Shown: in pieces, positions 35,002 through 43,867 of the stretch
Numbering within the stretch: position 1 is the stretch's first letter
Layout of the letters: every line of letters starts with the position of its first letter
Assembly: GCF_023740735.1 (NCBI RefSeq)
Contig: NZ_JAMRXH010000001.1
Span: 558,001-622,000 of the forward strand
Direction of reading: 5' to 3'
DNA from: Nocardia sp. CDC159
GTDB lineage: Bacteria > Actinomycetota > Actinomycetes > Mycobacteriales > Mycobacteriaceae
Length of the DNA: 64,000 nt
The notes under the pieces: generated by a model
The model's input: only the letters and a program-made list of their open reading frames with translations
Database searches by the model: none
What the model was told of the DNA's origin: nothing
Program-made: the position numbers and the translations under genes

Positions 35002-35717
35002 ATTCCGTCGGCCAGGCGCGGCGCCGCCGCGCTGACGTCCACCTGCGCGGCCAGCGCGACATCGGCGCCCAGACCGCTATCGATCAGCTCCCGCCCCGAC
35101 ACCGCCTGCTCGAGCAGGGCGGGCACCTGCGCGCGAGCGGCCCGAAATGCCAAGGCGGCCAGCCGGGTTTCGGGCGAGACGTCGTCGTATCGATCCGACA
35201 GCGCCGCCGCGATCGCCCCGGCGCCCAGGTAGTCCTCGATACCCGGCCGCATCGGCCCCTCGGTGATCCCCCACCGCTCGCCCGCGGGGATCACCCCGAT
35301 CGGGCGCTCCCCCGCCGCCTCGGCCGCGGCCTTCGCCACCGCCGTCGCATTGCGCAGCGATCCGGCGAGAACCGCCGCCCCGAGGTCGGCCGCCCGCGCC
35401 GACAGCGTCGCACCGTTGGGCGAGGGCAGCGCCAGCAGTGTCCCCGCGGGCAGATCGCGCAGCGAGGACGGACTCAGCGACCATCCGCCCTCGCCCTTGG
35501 CCGCCGCGAGCACCGCCCCCGACCGCGCGGCGGCGCGCGCGGCCTCCGGATCGGTCCGGCGCAGCGGCAGCGGCAGCACCCGACCGCCGCGCCCGACCGC
35601 GATATCCACCGAGGTCGAGAACGACAAAACGTCGACGATGATCACCGCCCCGCAGTACGGCGCGAGCGCCTCCAGGCCCTCCCGACCCCATTCGAGACGA
35701 ATTCGGAACCTCCCCAT
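34989..35717 (-). CDS. 2-phosphosulfolactate phosphatase family protein (ComB-like)
   Basis: A 242-residue protein with the ComB-family motifs 'VIIVDVLSFSTSVDIAVGRGG', 'LPSPNGATLSARAADLGAAVLAGSLRNATAVA', 'IPAGERW' and 'IEDYLGAGAI'. In methanogens ComB removes phosphate from 2-phosphosulfolactate in coenzyme M synthesis. In actinobacteria the family occurs without that pathway, so the substrate here is uncertain. No coenzyme M or sulfolactate genes are nearby. Confidence 0.8.
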   Translation of the reverse strand: MGRFRIRLEWGREGLEALAPYCGAVIIVDVLSFSTSVDIAVGRGGRVLPLPLRRTDPEAARAAARSGAVLAAAKGEGGWSLSPSSLRDLPAGTLLALPSPNGATLSARAADLGAAVLAGSLRNATAVAKAAAEAAGERPIGVIPAGERWGITEGPMRPGIEDYLGAGAIAAALSDRYDDVSPETRLAALAFRAARAQVPALLEQAVSGRELIDSGLGADVALAAQVDVSAAAPRLADGIYAA

Positions 35718-35827
35718 GGATTGCAGAAGATCACACGGGCGGCCCGCGGGTCAATCGATCTACTGTGGACGTAAAGCACGGGTAACGAGGTGGTCAGGGC
35801 GGTATCGGCGGCAGCGGAGGAGCGATC

Positions 35828-36340
35828 ATGAATACACCGAGGTCTGTGGACGAGCGCGGCACCCGTGGCGGACCGGTCCTCCCCGTCGCCGACCCGACCG
35901 GCACCGAACCGGCCTCGGAGGTACTGGAGAAGTACCTGCCGCTGCTCACCGAGGACGCCGTGGTCGAACTGCACGCCATGCCGCCCGAACTGCCCACCCG
36001 GCTGGTGGGTCACGACGAGCTACGCGCCGCGGTGGCGCGATTGTCGGACTACGACCTGCGCGTCACCGGGCTGGCCGCGGCCGAGCCGCTGCTGGATCCG
36101 GACACCTGGCTGGTCTTCGCCCGCGGCGAGTTCATCGTGCGCTCCACGGGCGCGATTCGCGACGAGGGCTATGTTTTCGCGCTGCGCCTGCGCGCCGGTC
36201 GGATCGCCCACTGCGCCTGCTACCGCGACCCGCTCGCGGTCCCCGCCACCGAGCCGACCCGGCGCGGGCTGCTGTCGCCGCTGGGCTTCGGCCTGCGCCG
36301 CCGCAGGCGCGGCCAGGCGCCCACCGATCGCCTGCGCTGA
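35828..36340 (+). CDS. NTF2-like/SnoaL-like protein
   Basis: A 170-residue protein. Residues about 30-140 form a cone-shaped NTF2-like fold by pattern: 'VLEKYLPLLTEDAVVELHAMPPELPTRLVGHDELRAAVARLSDYDLRVTG', then 'GYVFALRLRAGRIAHCACYRDPLAV'. The C-terminus is basic (RRRRRGQAP). SnoaL-like members act as small enzymes or binding domains; no catalytic residue can be assigned. GCGGAGG lies before the ATG. Confidence 0.65.
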   Translation: MNTPRSVDERGTRGGPVLPVADPTGTEPASEVLEKYLPLLTEDAVVELHAMPPELPTRLVGHDELRAAVARLSDYDLRVTGLAAAEPLLDPDTWLVFARGEFIVRSTGAIRDEGYVFALRLRAGRIAHCACYRDPLAVPATEPTRRGLLSPLGFGLRRRRRGQAPTDRLR

Positions 36341-36437
36341 GCCCGGCGCCGCGCCGCCGCCTCTACCACGACCGACGCGATCGTGCCGATAGATTCGTAG
36401 CGATCGTTATGTCCATATTGCGGAGAAAGCGGGTGCG

Positions 36438-37166
36438 ATGCACTGGGACCAGATGACCGCCACGCCCGATGACCTGCGCAAGCGTGCCACCCGGCTGCGG
36501 CGCGGGGTCGGGCAGCTCGGGGTGCTCGAGGCGATCATCGACGCCGCCTACGGGCCGTGGCTGGGCGTGATGGACGCCGACGGCCGCGGCACGGCCGAAT
36601 TGCGCATGCACCTGGCCGGGCAGTACCGAATCACGGCGGTGGTGACCAGTGCGGGCAAGCTGAGCCTGGTCCAGCTCACCGATCCGGACACCGAGCGAGT
36701 GCTCTCGGCCAAACCCAGCCTGCGCCAGGGCTGGACCGATACCGACCGGATGCCCAAACAGCCGGACTGGATCGAATACGTCGTCAGCTGGGTCGAGAAC
36801 GCCAGCACCCATGTCGATCGCCGCGCGGTGCTGGCCTGGCGGCTCGCGGGCGCCGACCGCCGCCTGGCCGCCATGGACGAAACCATCGAGAACCTACGCG
36901 CGAGCCTGCTCGAACGCGAACAGCTACGCACCACCCTGGCCGCCGAGGTCGCCGAGCTGCGCGCCGAACTCGAGTCCCTCCCGGCCGCCCCGGCGCCGAG
37001 CGAGGATCCGGTGACCTTCCCCACCGACGCTGCCGCCCCCGCGCCCGCCGACGTCCTCACCCCCGATCCACCCGACCCGGCCCCGCCGATTCCGGCCGCG
37101 GACACCTCCTCCCCCGACACCATCAACCAGACCGCCTTCCTGGAGACCACCCAGGTCATCCTCTGA
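36438..37166 (+). CDS. uncharacterised protein with coiled coil and Pro-rich tail
   Basis: A 242-residue protein. The first 135 residues form an alpha/beta region ('GPWLGVMDADGRGTAELRMHLAGQYRITAVVTSAGKLSLVQLTD'). A coiled coil (about 145-185, 'MDETIENLRASLLEREQLRTTLAAEVAELRAELESL') and a Pro/Ala-rich tail follow. No family recognised. It precedes two more uncharacterised genes in the same direction. Confidence 0.65.
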   Translation: MHWDQMTATPDDLRKRATRLRRGVGQLGVLEAIIDAAYGPWLGVMDADGRGTAELRMHLAGQYRITAVVTSAGKLSLVQLTDPDTERVLSAKPSLRQGWTDTDRMPKQPDWIEYVVSWVENASTHVDRRAVLAWRLAGADRRLAAMDETIENLRASLLEREQLRTTLAAEVAELRAELESLPAAPAPSEDPVTFPTDAAAPAPADVLTPDPPDPAPPIPAADTSSPDTINQTAFLETTQVIL

Positions 37167-37295
37167 TCCGCCGACAGCTCGCCAACCCCGCCCCAGCAGC
37201 GGGTATTACGAACAATTGGCGGCCAAACATGCTCCGGCTCTAGCATTTTCATGTCCGATCCATCGAGCTGTACACGACATCGAAAGAGCCTCATC

Positions 37296-37577
37296 ATGTT
37301 TCTCGCGGCCGTGCACGACACCCTCCTCGCTCAGATCGGCAACCCGACCCCCGAGACCCCGCCCGCCGCGGACAAGTTGATGAGACTCGTGCGCTACTTC
37401 ACCTGGTTCGTGCTGCTGTCCGGCATTCTCGGCATCACCTACGCGGGCGGGCGATTCGCGTGGGACAAGTGGACCGGCGGCGGTTCGCAGGCGCCGCGGA
37501 TGGTGGCCGGGGCCATGATCGGCGGGATCGTGGCGACGAGTGCGGGCACCATCATGAACGCGGTCATCGGCTCATGA
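37296..37577 (+). CDS. small membrane protein, two helices
   Basis: A 93-residue protein starting at ATG 37296. Helices at about 30-51 ('YFTWFVLLSGILGITYAGGRFAW') and 68-88 ('VAGAMIGGIVATSAGTIMNAVIG') flank a Gly-rich loop. The short size and Gly-rich second helix recall VirB2/TrbC-like or phage/plasmid membrane subunits, but no specific match can be claimed. It lies between two uncharacterised soluble proteins. Confidence 0.6.
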   Translation: MFLAAVHDTLLAQIGNPTPETPPAADKLMRLVRYFTWFVLLSGILGITYAGGRFAWDKWTGGGSQAPRMVAGAMIGGIVATSAGTIMNAVIGS

Positions 37578-37596
37578 TCGATGCCACAATCATCGT

Positions 37597-38403
37597 GTGC
37601 CCGTAGAAGGTTTCGACGCCGGCTACTCCTGGGAACTGCGCCACGACAACCGGATCGTGGAATACGGCACACTGGCCTGGAGCGATCAGCATCCCTGGAC
37701 CGGTAAGGCCGCGACCGACCCGTACGAGATGGGCAGCGAGCTGTTCGATCTGGCCTGCTCACTGGTGCTCGAGGAATCGCGCGACGCCGTGGTCGACGCC
37801 CGCATGGAGGGCCGCCCCGAACCGACCCCGATCGATGTGCTGACCCTCATCCTGCGCGAGCCGGACGGCCGCGAGCTGGTGTCCATGACCGCCCGGCTGA
37901 TCCACCTGCCGATCACCGAGGAGTATGTACAGGAGCAGATCGCGCTGCTGCGCGCGAGCGAGGAGGAGGACCGCCGCCTGGCCCTCGCCCGCCGCCAGCG
38001 CGCCGAGGAGCCCGACCCGTATCCGCTGCTCGCCGACTTCCTTGCCCCGCAGCCGCTTCCGCAACCCGAACCGGCCGAGCCGCCCGATCCGCACCGCCAG
38101 CGCATCGACGACCTCGAACGCCGGGCCGACGACCTGCGCGAGAGCGTGGTCGATCCGGATCACTGCCGCCGCAGGCTCTTCGAGGCCGAACTGCGCCTCA
38201 CCGAGGCCGAACAGGAGCACCGGCACCTCGCTGCCGACGCCGACGACGGGGCCCGCGAGGACGCCGCGGCCCATATCGCCCACTGCGCCGAGCGCGTGAC
38301 GTTCTGGCACACCCGCGCGACCGAGGCCACCGAAACCTTCCTGCGCGCCGCCGCCCTCGATGCCGAGGCCGCCCGCCTGCGCCGCGCGGAGCCGGAGCGC
38401 TGA
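37597..38403 (+). CDS. uncharacterised protein with C-terminal coiled coil
   Basis: A 268-residue acidic protein. Residues 1-120 appear folded ('YSWELRHDNRIVEYGTLAWSDQHPWTGKAATDPYEMGSELFDLACSLVLEESRDAVVDARMEG'). A charged, Pro-containing linker and a long helical region (about 155-268) with heptad-like repeats follow. GTG start 19 nt after the small membrane protein, suggesting co-expression. No family recognised. Confidence 0.65.
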   Translation: MPVEGFDAGYSWELRHDNRIVEYGTLAWSDQHPWTGKAATDPYEMGSELFDLACSLVLEESRDAVVDARMEGRPEPTPIDVLTLILREPDGRELVSMTARLIHLPITEEYVQEQIALLRASEEEDRRLALARRQRAEEPDPYPLLADFLAPQPLPQPEPAEPPDPHRQRIDDLERRADDLRESVVDPDHCRRRLFEAELRLTEAEQEHRHLAADADDGAREDAAAHIAHCAERVTFWHTRATEATETFLRAAALDAEAARLRRAEPER

Positions 38404-38419
38404 AGCGCCGACGCGCGAT

Positions 38420-39067
38420 TCAGCGACCCCCGGTTCGTTCGTGCAGGGTCAGCAGAATGTGGTCGAAGGCGGCGACGGTCTCCGGCGGGGGCGGCGGCAC
38501 CAGCGGCAGCTCGGCGAGCAGCTGCTCGGCCAGCTCTCGCGGCGGGAGCCCGGTCGTGCGCGCACGCCACAGCAACACCTTGCACGCCTGCTCGGCGCTG
38601 ATGCCGTACATCCGCATGAGCACGCCCTTGGCCTGTTCGAACACCGCGCGCGCCTCCACCGGATCCGGCAGCGCGGCATCGAGCGCGGCTCGCTCCGCCT
38701 CGGCGAGCGGACCGCCGATCTCGATGTAGAAGCCGGAAGTGCCCACCGCGACGCCGTTTTCGTCGAGGATCCGATCGGCGACCACCATCACGGTGTGCTC
38801 GCCACCGGCGGTATCGAGGAACCGGTGCCGACTCGAGAACGGCTCGCCGCGCTCGACGCAGCGGGCGATCACCTCGGCCACCTGGTCGCGGTCGTCCGGA
38901 TGTTTGTGCGCCAGCAGCAGTTCGGTGGTGGGGGCCACCTCCCCGGGCCGATAGCCGTGCATGCGGTAGACCTCCGCCGACCACTCCCACCGACCGGTGG
39001 CGAAGGCGAACCGGAAACTACCGACCACCGGGGCGATGCCCGGACCGGCCGCAACGGGATCCGACAC
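38420..39067 (-). CDS. PAS-ANTAR regulator
   Basis: A 215-residue protein. An N-terminal PAS fold (about 15-125: 'GSFRFAFATGRWEWSAEVYRMHGYRPGEVAPTTELLLAHKHPDD' to 'GVAVGTSGFYIEIG') is followed by an ANTAR domain (about 130-190: 'EARAVFEQAKGVLMRMYGISAEQACKVLLWRARTTGLPPRELAEQLL'). ANTAR domains bind paired RNA hairpins and prevent transcription termination, so it probably links a PAS-sensed signal to antitermination. A possible 30-codon reading frame precedes it. Confidence 0.88.
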   Translation of the reverse strand: MSDPVAAGPGIAPVVGSFRFAFATGRWEWSAEVYRMHGYRPGEVAPTTELLLAHKHPDDRDQVAEVIARCVERGEPFSSRHRFLDTAGGEHTVMVVADRILDENGVAVGTSGFYIEIGGPLAEAERAALDAALPDPVEARAVFEQAKGVLMRMYGISAEQACKVLLWRARTTGLPPRELAEQLLAELPLVPPPPPETVAAFDHILLTLHERTGGR

Positions 39068-39109
39068 CGCCTCAGTATCGCGTAAACCGGGGTTCCGGGC
39101 AGGTCGGGG

Positions 39110-39202
39110 TCACGTCCGGCTGGTGAGGTTCGGGCCGAGGATTCCGCAGCCCTGCAGCGCCACGACCATCATGTGCAGCATTCGCATCAGCTCGGTCGAC
39201 AT
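39110..39202 (-). CDS. possible 30-residue leader or small ORF
   Basis: ATG at 39202 after 'GAGGGAGA' (about 9 nt spacing) opens a 30-codon frame with a mostly hydrophobic, Met-rich product (MSTELMRMLHMMVVALQGCG... ending NLTSRT). Its stop lies 42 nt before the PAS-ANTAR start. The good ribosome site and position suggest a leader peptide or small membrane peptide. Support is limited to these signals. Confidence 0.4.
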   Translation of the reverse strand: MSTELMRMLHMMVVALQGCGILGPNLTSRT

Positions 39203-39322
39203 CGCACACCATCTCCCTCGGATCGCACCGGCCGTACCTCTCGACCATGCGCCCGGCACCGCCGTGATCACCAGGGTTCCGGTGTAATAGGGGTGTCCGG
39301 GCGCGGTGGACCGTGCCGCTGC

Positions 39323-40165
39323 CTAGGCGCCGATCTCGATCCGGTCGGCGCTGACCCGCTCCACCTCGAGCAGCGAGCTCGCGGCGAGTTCGGCGACCAG
39401 TTCGGCCGATCCGCTCACATAGGTCTCGTAGTCGTCGATACCGGTGCACAGGAGCCAGGACCGGTCGGCGGGCCAGAGCAGATTGGGCGATTGCATGACC
39501 AGCGTGCGCGGGGTGATCTGGCCGCCGATGCGACCCGCGTCGCCGATCGGGCCGCGCAGCAGCAGATAGCGCAGATCGAACAGTTCGAAGCAGGCCTGCC
39601 GCCGGGTCTCGCGCAGCACGTCCTCGGGATTGAGGACCTGCATCAGGCCGATCGCGCCGTCGCGTCCGGCCGACCGGCCGACGGTGTCGAACCACTGCCA
39701 GCCCTCCCACACCCCGAAATAGCACAGCCCGGGGGTGCCGGTGTGGCGGGCGAGAATGTCGATGACGACATCGAGTTGCGGTCGGTCGAGGCTGCCCTGC
39801 GCGGGCGCGCTCCAGTCGTCGGAGTCGGCGAGTTCGAGGATCCAGTCCAGCCGGTCGGGGCAGATCCGGTCGAACGCCCGCGCGGCCGATGCCCAGGAGA
39901 CCGCCTCGCCGGTGGTGACGTCGGTGGCGGGGTGCAGGATTCGCGCGCTGGCCGGGAAGTTGGTGGCCACCCGGCCGCCGAAGCCCAGCGCGTCGGACAG
40001 CCACGCCGCCGGTGCGGTGTCGGTGACGAGGGCCGAGTGCACGCCGTTCTCGAAATGCCGTGCGAGCGCGGGTAAATCCAGCGATTCACCCGTCCAGTCG
40101 CACGCGGGACAGCCGGGCATCGAGGCGTAGTCCACGCCGGAGGAACAACAATGTCCTGTGTTCAT
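39323..40165 (-). CDS. uncharacterised 280-residue protein
   Basis: A soluble protein with a Cys-rich start ('HCCSSGVDYASMPGCPACDWTGE', possible zinc site). Sections such as 'DWILELADSDDWSAPAQGSLDRPQLDVVIDILARHTGTPGLCYFGVWEGWQWFD' and 'LLWPADRSWLLCTGIDDYETYVSGSAELVAELAAS' follow. The late 'PADRSWLLCTGIDD-ETYV' pattern is common in actinobacterial proteins of unknown function. AGGAAG before ATG 40165 decides the start. Divergent from recQ. Confidence 0.7.
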   Translation of the reverse strand: MNTGHCCSSGVDYASMPGCPACDWTGESLDLPALARHFENGVHSALVTDTAPAAWLSDALGFGGRVATNFPASARILHPATDVTTGEAVSWASAARAFDRICPDRLDWILELADSDDWSAPAQGSLDRPQLDVVIDILARHTGTPGLCYFGVWEGWQWFDTVGRSAGRDGAIGLMQVLNPEDVLRETRRQACFELFDLRYLLLRGPIGDAGRIGGQITPRTLVMQSPNLLWPADRSWLLCTGIDDYETYVSGSAELVAELAASSLLEVERVSADRIEIGA

Positions 40166-40339
40166 GGCACTTCCTGGGTCGACGGCGGTCCCCGTTGGCC
40201 GCCGTATGCGTCTGCCTGGAGTAATCAGACAAACTGGGCAGCCGTTAACAGCTGTGATGCGCTGCACCCCAACGACTTAACGAAAATGAAGCATGCGCTA
40301 ACAGTTTTGGACATGCGCCCAGGTTTGCCGTAGTTTCGA

Positions 40340-41989
40340 TTGCTGTTCAGCGGGCACGCCCAGCGCGTGCAGCGAGACGTTCGCGCCGAGTTGCGGCGCA
40401 CAGCGCGGGAGACGTTCGGCTGGGACGAACTCCGCGACGATCAGCTCACCGCCATGGTCGCGGTAGTCCAGCGCCGTGACGCGCTGGTGGTGATGCCGAC
40501 GGGGGCGGGCAAATCGGCGGTGTACCAGGTGGCCACGCTGCTGCTGGACGGCCCGGCGCTGATCGTGTCGCCGTTGGTGGCGTTGCAGCGCGACCAGATC
40601 GCCCAGCTCGCGGACAGCGCCGCACCGGATGCGGTCGCGGTGAATTCGGCGCAGTCGCAAGCCGCCGATCGACGGGCGTGGCGCTCGGTGCGCGAGGGCG
40701 CGGCCGAATATCTGTTCCTCGCACCCGAACAGCTGGCCCGGCCCGAGGTCGTGGCCGAGCTCGCGCGAATTCGCCCCGGGCTGTTCGTGGTCGACGAGGC
40801 GCACTGCGTCTCGGCGTGGGGGCACGATTTCCGCCCGGACTATCTGCGCCTGGGCGAGGTCGCCGACCGGCTGGGCCGCCCGCCGGTGCTGGCGCTCACC
40901 GCGAGCGCGGGCGGCCCGGTCCGCGACGACATCGTCGAGCGGCTGCGGCTGCGCGACCCGCTGCGGGTGATCTCCGGATTCGATCGGCCCAATCTGTATC
41001 TGGCCGTGCACCGCGCGATCGAGGAGCGGGACAAGTACGCCCGGATCTTCGAGGCCGTTGCCGCGGGCGGTGGGCCTGGGCTGATCTACTGTGCCACCCG
41101 CGGCGACACCGAAATGCTTGCGGCCGAATTGAATCGGCGCGGGGTCAGGGCGGCGGCGTATCACGCGGGCATGCGCTCGGCCGAGCGCGACCGGGTCCAC
41201 GACGAGTTCCATCGCGATCGCGTCACGATCGTGGTCGCGACGAGTGCGTTCGGCATGGGCATCGATAAACCCAACGTGCGCTTCGTCATCCACGCGTCGG
41301 TACCCGATTCGCTGGACTCCTACCATCAGCAGATCGGCCGCGCCGGACGCGACGGCGAGCCCGCCGACGCACTGCTGTGCTATCGCCCCGAGGATCTCGG
41401 CGTGCAGAATTTCCTCACCGCGCACCGGCTCGACACCGAGGGCCCGGTCCGGATCGCCGAGCTCCTGCACGCCCGCGGCGCGATGACGGCCGAGGAACTG
41501 GAATCCGCGCTGGGACAACCGCATCGACGGATCACCAGGGACCTCAACCTGCTCGAACAGGGTGGTGTGGTGCGCATCGATCAGCACCGGACCTGCCATT
41601 ACCTCGGCGACGATCCCGCTGCGGCGGCCGAGCGCGTCGCCGCGCTGGCCGAACGCCACGGACAGCTCGACCGCACCCGCGTCCAGGTGCTGCGCGAGTA
41701 CGCCGAAACCACCTCGTGCCGAAGGCAATTCCTGCTCGGCTACTTCGGCGAGGCCCTGCCCGAACCATGTGGCCACTGCGACACCTGCGCCGCCGGAACC
41801 GCCGCCGACCACGCGCCCACCGACACCACCTTCACTCCCGGAACCGCCGTACACCACGAACAATGGGGCGCGGGCGAGGTGGTCCGGCTCGGCAACGACC
41901 GTGTCACCGTCCTGTTCGAGAGCGCGGGCTATCGCACCCTCGCCCTCCCGCTGGCCCGCGAATCCGGCCTGCTGACACCCGAGGGCTGA
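40340..41989 (+). CDS. recQ: RecQ family ATP-dependent DNA helicase
   Basis: A 549-residue SF2 helicase that unwinds DNA 3' to 5' in repair and recombination. Motif 0 'FGWDELRDDQLTAM', Walker A 'MPTGAGKSAVYQ', DEAH box 'VVDEAHCVSAWGHDFRPDY' and motif VI 'HQQIGRAGRDGEPADALL' are intact. The zinc-binding region 'SCRRQFLLGYFGEALPEPCGHCDTC' is present. After it, a short 'GTAVHHEQWGAGEVVRLGNDRVTVLF' domain replaces the usual HRDC. The start is uncertain (TTG 40340 or GTG 40367). Confidence 0.92.
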   Translation: MLFSGHAQRVQRDVRAELRRTARETFGWDELRDDQLTAMVAVVQRRDALVVMPTGAGKSAVYQVATLLLDGPALIVSPLVALQRDQIAQLADSAAPDAVAVNSAQSQAADRRAWRSVREGAAEYLFLAPEQLARPEVVAELARIRPGLFVVDEAHCVSAWGHDFRPDYLRLGEVADRLGRPPVLALTASAGGPVRDDIVERLRLRDPLRVISGFDRPNLYLAVHRAIEERDKYARIFEAVAAGGGPGLIYCATRGDTEMLAAELNRRGVRAAAYHAGMRSAERDRVHDEFHRDRVTIVVATSAFGMGIDKPNVRFVIHASVPDSLDSYHQQIGRAGRDGEPADALLCYRPEDLGVQNFLTAHRLDTEGPVRIAELLHARGAMTAEELESALGQPHRRITRDLNLLEQGGVVRIDQHRTCHYLGDDPAAAAERVAALAERHGQLDRTRVQVLREYAETTSCRRQFLLGYFGEALPEPCGHCDTCAAGTAADHAPTDTTFTPGTAVHHEQWGAGEVVRLGNDRVTVLFESAGYRTLALPLARESGLLTPEG

Positions 41990-42094
41990 GCATCCGCTCG
42001 CCCCCGATCCGGGTTCCGGCCGAGCAGCGCCGCGAGCACGTCGGTCGCCGTCGCGGCCGAATCCTCCGGCGCGCCCAGCGCCGCAGACAGGGCC

Positions 42095-42472
42095 TCACCC
42101 CCGCCCGTGCCGCAACTCGTAGGCCGCCCGCTCCGCCGCGGCGCGCTGCCGCTCGCCGATATCGGCCAGGGCCGGATCGAGATCATGCTTGATCAGGCGG
42201 TGGCGGCGATAGACGTACATGAGCGCGATCGTGAAATAGATCAGCGGAATGTACAGCAGCGCCATCATCGACAGGCCCATCCACAGCGGGCCCGGGACCA
42301 GCAGGAACAGCGCCAGCACCGGAATCATCGGCACCAGGAAGCGCAGCAGGTAGCGGCGGGCCGCGCCCGGGCCGGTCAGATCCTCGAGGACCCATTCGCG
42401 CATCGAGGGCGGCAGCGTCGCGCCGAAGATGTAGCGCAGGCGCTGAACGGGATTGGGGGTCTGGCGTTCCAT
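42095..42472 (-). CDS. DUF5313 membrane protein
   Basis: A 125-residue protein with 'NPVQRLRYIFGATLPPSMREWVLEDLTGPGAARRYLLRFLVPMIPVLALFLLVPGPLWMGLSMMALLYIPLIYFTIALMYVYRRHRL'. This is the DUF5313 pattern of Corynebacteriales/Nocardia, with two membrane helices flanked by basic residues. Its ATG shares one base with the stop of the MarR gene upstream (TGATG), so the two are coupled. Function unknown. Confidence 0.85.
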   Translation of the reverse strand: MERQTPNPVQRLRYIFGATLPPSMREWVLEDLTGPGAARRYLLRFLVPMIPVLALFLLVPGPLWMGLSMMALLYIPLIYFTIALMYVYRRHRLIKHDLDPALADIGERQRAAAERAAYELRHGRG

Positions 42473-42927
42473 CAGTTCTCCCTGTCTGCCGACGCCCGTC
42501 GGGCCGCCTCGTTGACGCGGGTCAACACCGCGCGCAACTCCTCCAGATCGGCCAGGGTCACGCCCAGCCGCCGCACGACCGCGGGGGGAATCCGCTCGGC
42601 ATCGCGGCGCAGCGCCCACCCGGCCTCGGTGAGATCGATCAGCAGTGTGCGCTCGTCGTGTTCGTGGCGGCGGCGCGTGATCAGCCCCGCGGCCTCGAGC
42701 CGCTTCAGCAGCGGCGACAGCGTCGGCGAATCCAGCTGAATCGCCTCGGCGATGGCCTTCACCGACATCGGCGCCTCGCCCCACAGCGCGAGCATCACCA
42801 GGTACTGCGGATGGGTGAGCCCGAGCGGTTCCAGCAGCGGCCGATACACCGCCAGCACCGACCGATTGGCGACCGCGAGCGCGAAACACACCTGCCGGTC
42901 CAGTCGCAACGGATCGTCGATCTCCAC
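42472..42927 (-). CDS. MarR family regulator, OhrR-like
   Basis: A 151-residue MarR protein. The N-terminus 'LDRQVCFALAVANRSVLAVYRPLLEPLGLTHPQYLVMLALW' matches OhrR, including the Cys (about residue 11) that senses organic peroxides. The winged helix is 'MSVKAIAEAIQLDSPTLSPLLKRLEAAGLITRRRHEHDERTLLIDLTEAG'. No ohr peroxidase gene is adjacent; the coupled gene is DUF5313. GTG 42927 is the family-consistent start. A loose inverted repeat (GTGCG...CGCAC, about 42941-42961) upstream may be its operator. Confidence 0.82.
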   Translation of the reverse strand: MEIDDPLRLDRQVCFALAVANRSVLAVYRPLLEPLGLTHPQYLVMLALWGEAPMSVKAIAEAIQLDSPTLSPLLKRLEAAGLITRRRHEHDERTLLIDLTEAGWALRRDAERIPPAVVRRLGVTLADLEELRAVLTRVNEAARRASADREN

Positions 42928-42991
42928 GCCCTGAAGCTTAGTGCGCCAACAGTTAACGCACAAAGTATTCGTGCACGATGTGATGCTCGGC

Positions 42992-43867
42992 TCAGCCGAT
43001 GATCGGCAGATCGGCCTCGTCGGCCAGCCGCGACAGCGCGCGCTGCATGATGCCGGTGATGTGGTCGTAGGCCCGCTCCCAGTCCGGTTCGGGCCCCAAT
43101 TCGGCGCGCAGATCGACGGGTTCGAGGAATTCGATCGTCACCTTGACCGGCAGCGGCAGATGCCCCGCGAGATCGCTGATGTTCAGCCCCCAGGGCACGG
43201 CCAGCGAGATCGGGAACACCTTCAGCCGCAGCATGCGGTCCAACCGCAGCAGCCGGGCCAGCCGATCGCCGCGGGTGAGGATCAGATGATTCTGGTGCGC
43301 ACCGTAATTGACCATCGGCACGATCGGCACATTCTCCTGCCACGCCAACCGCAGGAAACCGGTCCGCCCCGCGAAGTCGATCCGATCGCCCTCCCACGCG
43401 GGCCGATGCACCTCCCAGTCGCCGCCGGGATACACCAGCACGGTCGCGCCGCTGCGCAGCGCCGACCGGGCGGATTCCGGATTCGCGGCGATCGTGCCCC
43501 ACTTGCCCAGCACCGGTCCGAGGATCGGCACGAGCATCACCAGATTGTGCGCCAGCTGATAGAAGGGCCGCCGCGGCCCGAAGTGCCGATTGAACGCCAG
43601 CGCGGTCACGATCACCTCCGGGGAGGTGTTGCCGCCGGAATGGTTGCCCACCACCAGCACCGGGCCGCGCTCCGGAATGCGCTCCAGCCCCCGCACGTCC
43701 GGGCGGAAGTACAGCCGCACCAGTTCCCAAGTGGGACCGAGCATTCGGGCGATGAACTCCGGATCGCGCTCGTTCATATCGGCCTCGGGCACGCGCTGCT
43801 TCACCTGCCTGCCGACCCACTCGGTGACCGCCTCGACCGGTACGGCGGGAAGGGAAAGCAGTTTCAT
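42992..43867 (-). CDS. lysophospholipid acyltransferase-like protein
   Basis: A 291-residue PlsC-like acyltransferase. The catalytic block is 'VLVVGNHSGGNTSPEVIV' (NH-S-G-G, without the Asp of the canonical HxxxxD), and a second block is 'GATVLVYPGGDWEVHRPAWEGDRIDF'. It probably transfers an acyl chain to a lipid acceptor at the membrane. ATG 43867 was chosen because conserved sequence starts there; the frame is open to 43972. It stands 64 nt from the MarR gene start, on the same strand. Confidence 0.8.
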   Translation of the reverse strand: MKLLSLPAVPVEAVTEWVGRQVKQRVPEADMNERDPEFIARMLGPTWELVRLYFRPDVRGLERIPERGPVLVVGNHSGGNTSPEVIVTALAFNRHFGPRRPFYQLAHNLVMLVPILGPVLGKWGTIAANPESARSALRSGATVLVYPGGDWEVHRPAWEGDRIDFAGRTGFLRLAWQENVPIVPMVNYGAHQNHLILTRGDRLARLLRLDRMLRLKVFPISLAVPWGLNISDLAGHLPLPVKVTIEFLEPVDLRAELGPEPDWERAYDHITGIMQRALSRLADEADLPIIG

